Under the pieces are notes generated by a model. The model saw only the letters and a list, made by a program, of their open reading frames with translations, ran no database searches and was not told the origin of the DNA. A stretch of 7,862 bases of DNA from RGIG3701 sp017403345. Its GTDB lineage: Bacteria > Planctomycetota > Planctomycetia > Pirellulales > Thermoguttaceae. The position numbers and the translations under genes are program-made. Positions 1 to 5,767 of this stretch are shown here, in pieces. The stretch covers positions 1-7,862 of the forward strand of contig JAFQOH010000212.1 in assembly GCA_017403345.1 (NCBI GenBank), in the 5' to 3' direction. Position 1 is the stretch's first letter; each line of letters starts with the position of its first letter.

Positions 1-1335
1 ACCTTTGACGTCTCCATCCTGAACGTCGCAGAAGGCGTTTGCCAGGTCATCAGTACCCACGGTGACGGTCACCTCGGCGGCGATGATTTCGACAATGCGC
101 TCGTCACTTACGTCGCAGACAATTTCCAGCGTGCGAACGGCATCGACCTCCGAAAGGACCCGATGGCCCTCCAGCGCCTTCAGGAAGCCTGCGAAAAGGC
201 CAAGAAAGAGCTTAGCTCCGCCGCCACGACGAGCATCAATCTTCCGTTCATCACCGCAGACGCCACAGGACCGAAGCACCTGATGGAAAACATCACGCGC
301 GCCCAGTTCGAACAGCTCGTCAGCACTCTCGTCGAACGCTGCCGCGGACCGGTCAATCAGTGCCTCCAGGACGCGCACATGAGTGCCTCGGAAATCGATG
401 AAGTCGTTCTGGTCGGCGGTTCCACCCGAATCCCGATGGTCCAGGAACTCGTCAAAAAGATCTTCGGCAAAGAGCCGCACAAAGGCGTCAACCCGGATGA
501 AGTCGTCGCCATCGGCGCCGCGATCCAGGGCGGTGTCCTCAGCGGTGAAGTCAACGACATCCTGCTCCTCGACGTCACCCCGCTGACGCTCGGCATTGAG
601 ACCCTCGGCGGCGTCATGACGCCCCTGGTCGAACGCAACACGACGATCCCGACCACGAAAAAGCAGGTCTTCAGCACGGCCGAAAACAATCAGAGTGCCG
701 TGACAGTCCGTGTTTTCCAGGGCGAACGTCCGATGGCCAACGACAACCGACTCCTCGGCCAGTTCAATCTGGACAACATTCCACCGGCGCCGCGCGGTGT
801 CCCGCAGATCGAAGTCTGCTTCGATATCGACTCCAACGGCATCCTGAACGTCTCGGCAAAGGACCTCGGAACCAATCGTGAAACGAGCGTCCGGATCGAG
901 AAGTCCTCCGGTCTTTCCGACGAAGAGATCAAGAAAATGCAGCGTGAAGCGGAAGCCCACGCCGAGGAAGACAAAAAACGCCGTGAACTGGCGGAAGAAC
1001 GCAACAAGGCGGAATCGATGTGCTGGAATCTCGAGAAGATGATGCAGGACAATGCGTCCGTCGTCACGGAAGCCGACAAAGCGGCGATCGAGCCCGCGAT
1101 CGAAAAGGCCCGTGAAGCTGCGAAGGGTGAAGATCTCGAAGCCATCAAGTCCGCCGTCAGTGCGCTGGAGCAGGCGTCTCACGCTTTCGCAACGCAGCTC
1201 TACCAGAAAGCCCAGGCGGCACAGGGTGCTGCCGGTGCGCAGGCTGGACCGCAGGGACCTTTCGGCGGTGAAGCTCCGAACCAGGGACCGAAACAGGACG
1301 ACGACACGATCGACGCTGATTTCGAAGTGAAATAG
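1..1335 (+). CDS. dnaK: Molecular chaperone DnaK (Hsp70), 5'-truncated by the window edge
   Basis: DnaK is the cytosolic Hsp70 chaperone. ATP binding and hydrolysis in its N-terminal domain, stimulated by DnaJ and GrpE, open and close a C-terminal peptide-binding domain. The reading frame is open from base 1 and gives 444 residues. It begins at TFDVSIL, the end of the DLGGGTFD phosphate-binding loop, so about 200 N-terminal residues lie outside the window. Visible landmarks are GDGHLGGDDFD (bases 61-93), the Hsp70 signature VVLVGGSTRIPMVQ (403-444), the interdomain linker LLLDVTPLTLGIET (about 562-603), the beta-sandwich substrate-binding domain, and a charged helical lid rich in Glu, Lys and Ala (about 925-1200). 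A Gln/Gly/Ala/Pro-rich tail follows and ends DDDTIDADFEVK, the usual acidic bacterial DnaK terminus. The stop is followed at once by an intrinsic terminator. No frameshift or lesion is seen. The family call is certain; the true start and its heat-shock control cannot be seen. Confidence 0.98.
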   Translation, partial: TFDVSILNVAEGVCQVISTHGDGHLGGDDFDNALVTYVADNFQRANGIDLRKDPMALQRLQEACEKAKKELSSAATTSINLPFITADATGPKHLMENITRAQFEQLVSTLVERCRGPVNQCLQDAHMSASEIDEVVLVGGSTRIPMVQELVKKIFGKEPHKGVNPDEVVAIGAAIQGGVLSGEVNDILLLDVTPLTLGIETLGGVMTPLVERNTTIPTTKKQVFSTAENNQSAVTVRVFQGERPMANDNRLLGQFNLDNIPPAPRGVPQIEVCFDIDSNGILNVSAKDLGTNRETSVRIEKSSGLSDEEIKKMQREAEAHAEEDKKRRELAEERNKAESMCWNLEKMMQDNASVVTEADKAAIEPAIEKAREAAKGEDLEAIKSAVSALEQASHAFATQLYQKAQAAQGAAGAQAGPQGPFGGEAPNQGPKQDDDTIDADFEVK

Positions 1336-1347
1336 TTCCCGAAACTC

Positions 1348-1387
1348 TCAGCGTCGCGCCTCGAAAGAGGTTCGACGCTGATTTTTT
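1348..1387 (+). terminator. Rho-independent terminator of dnaK
   Basis: A 9-bp perfect outer stem (1348-1356 with 1373-1381, core CAGCGTCG/CGACGCTG) continues into a shorter inner stem (GCCTC against GAGGT, with one GU pair). The loop is GAAA, and a run of six T (1382-1387) follows. It starts 13 bases after the dnaK stop, so dnaK transcription should end here and clpB should need its own promoter. Confidence 0.93.
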
Positions 1388-1415
1388 GGACACTTTGAAA
1401 TATGGACAATATACT
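1386..1415 (+). promoter_or_regulatory. Predicted sigma70-type promoter of clpB
   Basis: TTGGAC (1386-1391) and TATACT (1410-1415) are separated by 18 bp, each hexamer one or two bases off consensus. The -35 box begins inside the T-tract of the dnaK terminator. Predicted transcription starts near 1422, giving a leader of about 68 nt that is very AT-rich. No CIRCE (HrcA) inverted repeat and no sigma32-style CCCCAT -10 box is visible, so any heat-shock control of clpB is not apparent from this site. Confidence 0.65.
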
Positions 1416-1471
1416 AAACACAAAATACCTCGTTTCTTTTCATTTTTTACTGTACTTTTTGAATTTTTTAC

Positions 1472-1479
1472 AAAGGGAG
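1472..1479 (+). promoter_or_regulatory. Ribosome binding site of clpB
   Basis: AAAGGGAG lies 10 nt before the ATG at 1490 and 13 nt before the ATG at 1493, which favours the first ATG. The same purine-rich style (AAAGGAG followed by an A-rich spacer) precedes the small gene at 7293. Confidence 0.8.
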
Positions 1480-1489
1480 AAAAAGAAAC

Positions 1490-4135
1490 ATGATGTTCAA
1501 TCTGAATAAATTCACGACCAAGTCTCAGGAAGCGGTCGCCAATGCGCAGCAGCTCGCTGCATCCATGCAGAATCCCGAAGTCACGGCACTGCATTTGCTC
1601 ACAGCTCTTCTTCAGGAAAATGGCGGTATCGTCGAAATGCTTCTCGAGCATCTCAACGTCCGGAAAGATCAGCTTCGCGCCATTGCGGAAGCGGACCTCC
1701 GTTCCCTGCCGAAGATCAGCGGCGGCGAGATCGGTCTGAGTCGAGATCTGCAGAACGTTCTTCAGACCGCTCTAAACGAATCAGAGAAAATGAAAGACGA
1801 ATTCGTCTCGACGGAGCATCTGCTCCTGGCGTGTGCGCAGGTCCCGTCACGCGCGCAGGAAGTCCTGAAAGTCACGCAGATGACTCCCGAAAAACTCCTT
1901 GCCGCACTCGCTCCTTTGCGTGGTTCCCAGAGGGTGACGGACCAGAACCCGGAAGGAAAATTTGCCGCGCTGGAACGTTACGGGATCGACTTGGTAAAGC
2001 GTGCCCGCGAGGGAAAACTCGACCCGGTCATCGGTCGCGATTCCGAGATCCGCAGAGTCATTCAGGTCCTCTCTCGCCGGACGAAAAACAATCCAGTCCT
2101 CATCGGCGAACCGGGTGTCGGAAAAACCGCCATCGCAGAAGGTCTTGCGCTGCGTATCGTGGAATCGGACGTTCCGCAGCCACTCAAAAACCATTCCGTC
2201 ATCGCGCTGGACATGGGAGCGCTCGTGGCCGGTGCCAAATTCCGCGGCGAATTTGAAGAACGGCTCAAGGCAGTCCTTCGTGAAGTCCAGGAATCCAACG
2301 GAAGTATCATCCTCTTCATCGACGAGCTGCACACCGTCGTGGGGGCCGGAAAAGCGGAAGGCGGGTCGGATGCCGCGAACCTTCTGAAACCGGCTCTGGC
2401 GCGCGGGGAACTGCGGTGCGTTGGGGCGACGACCCTAGACGAGTATCGCAAGTACATCGAAAAAGACCCGGCATTGGAACGCCGTTTCCAGCCCGTCATG
2501 GTCGGAGAACCGAACGTCGAGGACACGATCTCCATTCTGCGCGGACTGAAACCGCGATACGAGGCGCACCATAAAGGGGTCAAGATCAAGGATTCCGCAC
2601 TGGTCGCCGCCGCCAAACTGTCCAACCGCTACATTACAGACCGTTTCCTTCCGGACAAGGCGATCGACCTGATGGACGAAGCGGCCTCACGTCTCGCCAT
2701 GGAGCTGGAAAGCGTTCCAGAACCGATCGACCAGATCCAGAGAAAGCTCGTGCAGCTGGAACTGGCGGCACGTCAGCTCGCGGACGAAACGGAAGAGCAT
2801 GCGAAGGTTCGACTCACGGAGATCGAAGAAGAAATGCGTGAAAAACGGGAGGAGCTTGCCGAACTTCGCCGTCAGTGGGAGCTGGAAAAGGCAGGAGTCG
2901 TCGATACGCAGGCGATCCAGAATCAGCTCACGGCCGCGGAACACGAGCGCGACATGCTCAATGCGGATATCCGAAACCGCCAGTCAATGGGAACCATTCC
3001 AAACGAGAAAGATTTCCAGAAACTCTACGAGCTGGATCTGCTCTGCAAGCAGCTTAGCGCGCAGCTGGAAAAAGCGGCCGCAGAGCAGGACGAACTTGAG
3101 GAAACCGAAAAAGAGAGCGGGAAACGCCGTCTTCTCCGAAAAGAAGTCGGTCCGGAAGAGATCGCAGAGGTGGTCAGCGCATGGACGGGGATCCCGGTCT
3201 CGCGCATGATGGAAACGGAACGTGAAAAACTCCTCGAGCTGGAAAAGCGTCTCCACCTGCGTGTCGTGGGACAGGACGACGCCGTCAACGCAGTCTCGAA
3301 TGCCGTACGCAGAAGCCGTGCGGGGATCCAGGCGGAAAACCGCCCGATCGGCTCCTTCATTTTTCTCGGTCCCACCGGAGTCGGAAAGACGGAACTCTGC
3401 AAAGCGCTTGCCGAGGTCATGTTCGACGACGAAAACGCCATGGTCCGGCTCGACATGTCGGAATTCATGGAGCGCCACACCGTCAGCCGGCTCATCGGCG
3501 CCCCTCCCGGATACGTCGGATACGAAGAAGGAGGCCGACTCACCGAAGCGGTCCGACGCCGTCCGTACTGCGTGATTTTGCTGGATGAAGTGGAAAAAGC
3601 GCACCGCGACGTCTTCAACATCCTGCTCCAAGTCCTGGATGATGGACGATTGAGCGATAATCAGGGACACACCGTCGATTTTTCCAACACGATCGTCGTA
3701 ATGACGTCAAATATTGGAAGCCGCGACATTCAGGAACTCACTGCCGCCGGTGCTCCGGACATCGAGATCCAAGGGGCGGCCCGTCATGCGCTGCAGGAAG
3801 TTTTCCTTCCGGAATTCCTGAACCGCGTGGATGAGACCATCGTCTTCCAGCCGCTCGGAAAAGAGCAGATCGGAGACATCGTCAAGATCCAGCTTCGGCT
3901 TCTAGAAAAACGGCTCGCGGAACACGGGATCACGTTCGAAGCGACTCCTGCGGCAGTACGGTCTATCGCGGAAGAAGGATACGATCCGGTCTACGGTGCG
4001 CGGCCGCTCAAGCGTGTGATCCAGCAGCGCATTGAGAACCCGCTCGCGATCCGGCTCCTGAAGGAAAAGACGGTCGAGGGACTCCGTGTCCGGGTCGATC
4101 TCCAGCGCGAACAGTACGTTTTCGAGATCGGCTAG
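1490..4135 (+). CDS. clpB: ATP-dependent disaggregase ClpB (Hsp100/AAA+)
   Basis: ClpB is a hexameric cytosolic ring that threads aggregated proteins through its pore and works with DnaK/DnaJ/GrpE. It has 881 residues, against about 857 in E. coli. Order: Clp N-domain (about 1-145); AAA+ module 1 with Walker A GEPGVGKT (206-213), pore loop GAKFRGEF (Phe251), Walker B DE (278-279) and arginine fingers R331/R332; a coiled-coil middle domain (about 410-545); AAA+ module 2 with Walker A GPTGVGKT (627-634), pore loop GYVGYEEGG (Tyr675), Walker B with Glu700, Arg779 in EFLNRVDE, and sensor-2 GARPLKR (836-842). All catalytic residues are intact. There is no ClpP-binding tripeptide loop like that of ClpA, ClpC or ClpX, as expected for ClpB. 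The start at 1490 is chosen because GGGAG (1475-1479) lies 10 nt upstream; a second ATG follows immediately at 1493. The middle domain is about 21 residues longer than in E. coli. It is transcribed separately from dnaK. Confidence 0.98.
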   Translation: MMFNLNKFTTKSQEAVANAQQLAASMQNPEVTALHLLTALLQENGGIVEMLLEHLNVRKDQLRAIAEADLRSLPKISGGEIGLSRDLQNVLQTALNESEKMKDEFVSTEHLLLACAQVPSRAQEVLKVTQMTPEKLLAALAPLRGSQRVTDQNPEGKFAALERYGIDLVKRAREGKLDPVIGRDSEIRRVIQVLSRRTKNNPVLIGEPGVGKTAIAEGLALRIVESDVPQPLKNHSVIALDMGALVAGAKFRGEFEERLKAVLREVQESNGSIILFIDELHTVVGAGKAEGGSDAANLLKPALARGELRCVGATTLDEYRKYIEKDPALERRFQPVMVGEPNVEDTISILRGLKPRYEAHHKGVKIKDSALVAAAKLSNRYITDRFLPDKAIDLMDEAASRLAMELESVPEPIDQIQRKLVQLELAARQLADETEEHAKVRLTEIEEEMREKREELAELRRQWELEKAGVVDTQAIQNQLTAAEHERDMLNADIRNRQSMGTIPNEKDFQKLYELDLLCKQLSAQLEKAAAEQDELEETEKESGKRRLLRKEVGPEEIAEVVSAWTGIPVSRMMETEREKLLELEKRLHLRVVGQDDAVNAVSNAVRRSRAGIQAENRPIGSFIFLGPTGVGKTELCKALAEVMFDDENAMVRLDMSEFMERHTVSRLIGAPPGYVGYEEGGRLTEAVRRRPYCVILLDEVEKAHRDVFNILLQVLDDGRLSDNQGHTVDFSNTIVVMTSNIGSRDIQELTAAGAPDIEIQGAARHALQEVFLPEFLNRVDETIVFQPLGKEQIGDIVKIQLRLLEKRLAEHGITFEATPAAVRSIAEEGYDPVYGARPLKRVIQQRIENPLAIRLLKEKTVEGLRVRVDLQREQYVFEIG

Positions 4136-4156
4136 AGCAAAACGTCTTCTCCGGCA

Positions 4157-4186
4157 CTGCGTACTCCGTTACCGCGGAATACGCAG
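4157..4186. repeat. Hairpin downstream of clpB
   Basis: CTGCGTACTCCG (4157-4168) pairs with CGGAATACGCAG (4175-4186) with a single mismatch across 12 positions and a 6-base loop. It begins 21 bases after the clpB stop. No T-run follows (the next bases are CCGCGG), so it is not a classical intrinsic terminator. It may protect the 3' end of the mRNA or act as a weak terminator. The sequence CTGCGTAC recurs at 4283-4290 and resembles the inverted-repeat modules further right. Confidence 0.6.
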
Positions 4187-4209
4187 CCGCGGAAGTACAC
4201 AAACAGTAT

Positions 4210-4436
4210 CCTGACACGAATTTCACGAAAAACGCAAAAAAGCTGCGAACGGATTTTTTAAGATCTTTGGTCCATCCGGGAACTGCGTACCAGTTTCACC
4301 ACTGAAGACACAGAAAACGCACAGAGAAACACGGATCTTAATACAAAAAGCAGTGAAAAACGGATCGCGCGAACATTTTTTAATTTTAAAAAATTTATTT
4401 GCGTCTTTTCGTGTTTTCCGTGAAATTCGTGTCAGG
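4210..4436. repeat. 18-bp perfect inverted repeat pair (4210-4227 and 4419-4436)
   Basis: CCTGACACGAATTTCACG at 4210-4227 is the exact reverse complement of 4419-4436. Beyond the 18 bases both arms continue with related but diverged ACG/AAA-rich sequence. The intervening DNA has no credible gene. The motif belongs to the style of 'CACGAATTTCACGAAAA' / 'CACAGAGAAACACGG' intergenic repeats that I recall from many environmental bacterial genomes. That recollection is not tested here. Confidence 0.75.
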
Positions 4437-4667
4437 ACACGTTCACTGCCTTTTTTCTCTTTCTCTTTCTTTTCAGTGTATTTCTGCGGCTCTTCTGCGC
4501 TCTCCGCAGCGAAATCAGACCTGACCGGTACGCACTTTCCGGAAGAACCTTTTAAATTTTTAACATCACTTCGTGAGATCCGCTTTTTTTCGTGAATTTT
4601 GTGTTTTCAGTGGTCGAAATTCCGAAACATACAGGTTACGCGGTTCCCGGATGAGCCTTAAAAAATC
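4252..4667. repeat. Possible MITE-like palindromic element in the clpB 3' gap
   Basis: The outer ends match as inverted repeats. GATTTTTTAAG (4252-4262) is the exact complement of 4657-4667. Next inward, 4273-4289 matches the complement of 4637-4653 at 16 of 17 positions (core ATCCGGGAAC). Further in, 4298-4315 matches the complement of 4597-4614 at 16 of 18 (ACCACTGAAGACACAGAA-like). The three pairs are nested with nearly the same centre (about 4456-4463), so the whole could be a diverged terminal-inverted-repeat element of about 416 bp. A third copy of the middle module lies at 4527-4543. No transposase and no clear target-site duplication is seen. It could equally be a mosaic of independently inserted short palindromes. 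Confidence 0.45.
4375..4394. repeat. AT-only perfect palindrome
   Basis: ATTTTTTAA (4375-4383) and TTAAAAAAT (4386-4394) form a perfect 9-bp stem with a 2-base centre. It lies inside the repeat-rich gap behind clpB. With T-runs on both strands it might contribute to bidirectional termination between the convergent genes, but there is no GC-rich stem. Confidence 0.5.
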
Positions 4668-4703
4668 ATGGTTCTCTCCCCTTTTGCTTTAGGGAATTAC
4701 TCT

Positions 4704-5471
4704 TTACTCTTCCGGCTCCGTTAAAACAATGCGAAATCCAAGATTAAAACTTCGACCGGTCGGGATGATGCCAAGACGGCTTGCAGAGCGGCAATCTAGG
4801 GGATCATGCGCCCAGCTTCCGCCGCGGCAGACTCGGCATGAGGCAATACTCGGACCTTTTGAGTCACTCGCAGGCTCTTCAGAGTATGGCCCGTACCAAT
4901 CCGCACACCATTCCCAGACATTGCCGTGCATATCGTAAATTCCCCATTTGTTAGGCGTTTTTTGCCCAGCCTGATACGTCGCAAATCCTTTACTGTTTCC
5001 AAAATGCCAAGCCATTTTGTCGACGTTCCCCGCATGAGCACTCACGCTTCCCGCTCGGCAGGCATACTCCCATTGCGCTTCCGTCGGAAGAGTCACCTGT
5101 GCAGAAAGTTTTTTCGAGAGATTCGTGCAAAAATTCCGACATTCCACCCAATTCACGTAGTAGATCGGAACCATTGTCCCTTCACCGCGCATCGCCCAAT
5201 TCGGATCCACTCTGTCACGCTGCCGTGAAGCGGAAATTCTTGTCACGCGTTCCCACATCGCCTGCGTAACTGGAGTTTCGAGCATCCAGAAACCTCGAGT
5301 CAGTGTCACCTCGTGCGGGATCTCATCCTCACACCGTCCGGCTTCCTTCAGGGGACTCCCCATCGTGAACGTTCCTGCAGGACACCATCGAAAAGCGTAT
5401 TCGAGGCCGTCAAGAGTCTTTACCATTCGCTCACCAGGTTTACGCGATACAATATTGGGGTTCTGAGCCAT
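4704..5471 (-). CDS. Formylglycine-generating-enzyme family (SUMF1/FGE-sulfatase domain) protein, probably not a sulfatase activator
   Basis: The predicted protein has 255 residues, or 261 if started at 5489. It is a single FGE-sulfatase domain with no signal peptide or membrane segment. Landmarks: RMVKTLDGLEYAFRWCPAGTFTMGSP (about 15-40, split here by numbering only), GFWMLETPVTQAMWE, LPTEAQWEYACRAG, the hallmark DMHGNVWEWCADWYGPY, and a C-terminal RVCRGGSW...CRSASR...LGFRIVL. True FGE uses two cysteines five residues apart after GGS(W/Y). Here the first position is His222 and only the second, Cys227, remains, so cysteine-to-formylglycine conversion looks unlikely. Relatives of this type are widespread paralogues of unknown or varied role. 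No sulfatase gene is near. The start at 5471 is preferred because GGAGG (5483-5487) lies 11 nt upstream. The ATG at 5489 has only an AAAGGAG 20 or more nt away, and an in-frame stop blocks anything longer. Its codon use is visibly less GC-biased than that of dnaK and clpB. Confidence 0.88.
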   Translation of the reverse strand: MAQNPNIVSRKPGERMVKTLDGLEYAFRWCPAGTFTMGSPLKEAGRCEDEIPHEVTLTRGFWMLETPVTQAMWERVTRISASRQRDRVDPNWAMRGEGTMVPIYYVNWVECRNFCTNLSKKLSAQVTLPTEAQWEYACRAGSVSAHAGNVDKMAWHFGNSKGFATYQAGQKTPNKWGIYDMHGNVWEWCADWYGPYSEEPASDSKGPSIASCRVCRGGSWAHDPLDCRSASRLGIIPTGRSFNLGFRIVLTEPEE

Positions 5472-5530
5472 CAGAATAAAGTCCTCCATTTTGTCTCAAG
5501 TGTATGATTTTCTCCTTTTATTCTACTTTT

Positions 5531-5559
5531 ATTTTACCTTAATTTCGTCCAAAAGTCAA
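5531..5559 (-). promoter_or_regulatory. Predicted sigma70-type promoter of the FGE-family gene (minus strand)
   Basis: Read on the minus strand, TTGACT (5559-5554) and TAAAAT (5536-5531) are 17 bp apart, a near-consensus arrangement. Transcription would start near 5524, leaving a leader of about 35-53 nt before the candidate ATGs. The -35 box overlaps one arm of the hairpin at 5555-5580. Confidence 0.65.
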
Positions 5560-5580
5560 GGGGGAGCGAATCTCCTTGAC
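5555..5580. repeat. Hairpin or operator-like inverted repeat overlapping the minus-strand -35 box
   Basis: GTCAAGGGGG (5555-5564) pairs with TCTCCTTGAC (5571-5580) over 10 positions, two of them GU in RNA, around the loop AGCGAA. The DNA core is the exact 7-bp repeat GTCAAGG/CCTTGAC. Its overlap with the -35 box of the minus-strand promoter would suit a repressor site, but no regulator is identified. Confidence 0.4.
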
Positions 5581-5612
5581 GCCCAACTTGCCAAGTTCTC
5601 GAAGAAAAAATC

Positions 5613-5633
5613 TTCTGAAATCGGACTTCAGAA
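5613..5633. repeat. Small hairpin upstream of the holB-like promoter
   Basis: TTCTGAA (5613-5619) and TTCAGAA (5627-5633) form a perfect 7-bp inverted repeat with a 7-base spacer. It ends 11 bases before the -35 box at 5645. It could be a regulator site or chance in AT-rich DNA. Confidence 0.3.
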
Positions 5634-5644
5634 CGAAAAACGGC

Positions 5645-5672
5645 TTGACAAAAAAAAACTCCGGATTAAAAT
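5645..5672 (+). promoter_or_regulatory. Predicted sigma70-type promoter of the holB-like gene
   Basis: A perfect TTGACA (5645-5650) and TAAAAT (5667-5672, one base off TATAAT) are 16 bp apart. Transcription would start near 5679, which gives leaders of about 40 nt to the ATG at 5720 or 90 nt to the ATG at 5768. Confidence 0.7.
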
Positions 5673-5767
5673 AAAATAAGGTAAAGAGAAAAAAGAGAAA
5701 ATGGCGTTTTTCCCATTTCATGTTTGAGAAAAACCCGCAGCAAAAAACTGGACCGAGTTGGAATTTC

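Larger units (their letters stand above)
4136..4703. other. 568-base gene-free gap between convergent clpB and the FGE-family gene
   Basis: No reading frame here has coding character, a ribosome site and family resemblance together. The content is the hairpin at 4157-4186, the inverted-repeat modules at 4210-4667, and a stretch of CACAGAAAACGC/CACAGAGAAAC-type short periodic sequence (about 4298-4335). This looks like decayed repeat DNA accumulating between two gene 3' ends, where it does least harm. Confidence 0.7.

Noticed and set aside
1388..1489. CIRCE or sigma32 heat-shock element upstream of clpB
   Set aside because: Neither the TTAGCACTC/GAGTGCTAA repeat nor a CCCCAT-type -10 box is present. 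CTTTGAAA at 1393-1400 alone is not enough.
2984..3670. Long minus-strand frame inside clpB, and similar ones at 1847-2625 and 357-1148
   Set aside because: These are shadow frames opposite strongly biased real genes. None has a family resemblance or a ribosome site.
4353..4595. Open frame of 80 codons (+) behind clpB
   Set aside because: It has no ribosome site and runs through the degenerate inverted repeats. The translated FRVFREIRVR-like text is what such repeats give by chance.
4650..4703. Intrinsic terminator of the FGE-family gene on the minus strand
   Set aside because: The only hairpin before the T-run is about 5 bp (TTCCC/GGGGA) with a 10-base loop, and it is not adjacent to the T-run, so it is too weak to call.
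5491..5679. 62-codon plus-strand frame in the divergent region
   Set aside because: It lies over predicted promoters and hairpins, has low-complexity Lys/Phe-rich composition and no ribosome site.
5701..5727. Eight-codon frame overlapping the ATG at 5720
   Set aside because: It lacks a Shine-Dalgarno site and codes nothing regulatory in appearance. It may be chance in an AT-rich leader.
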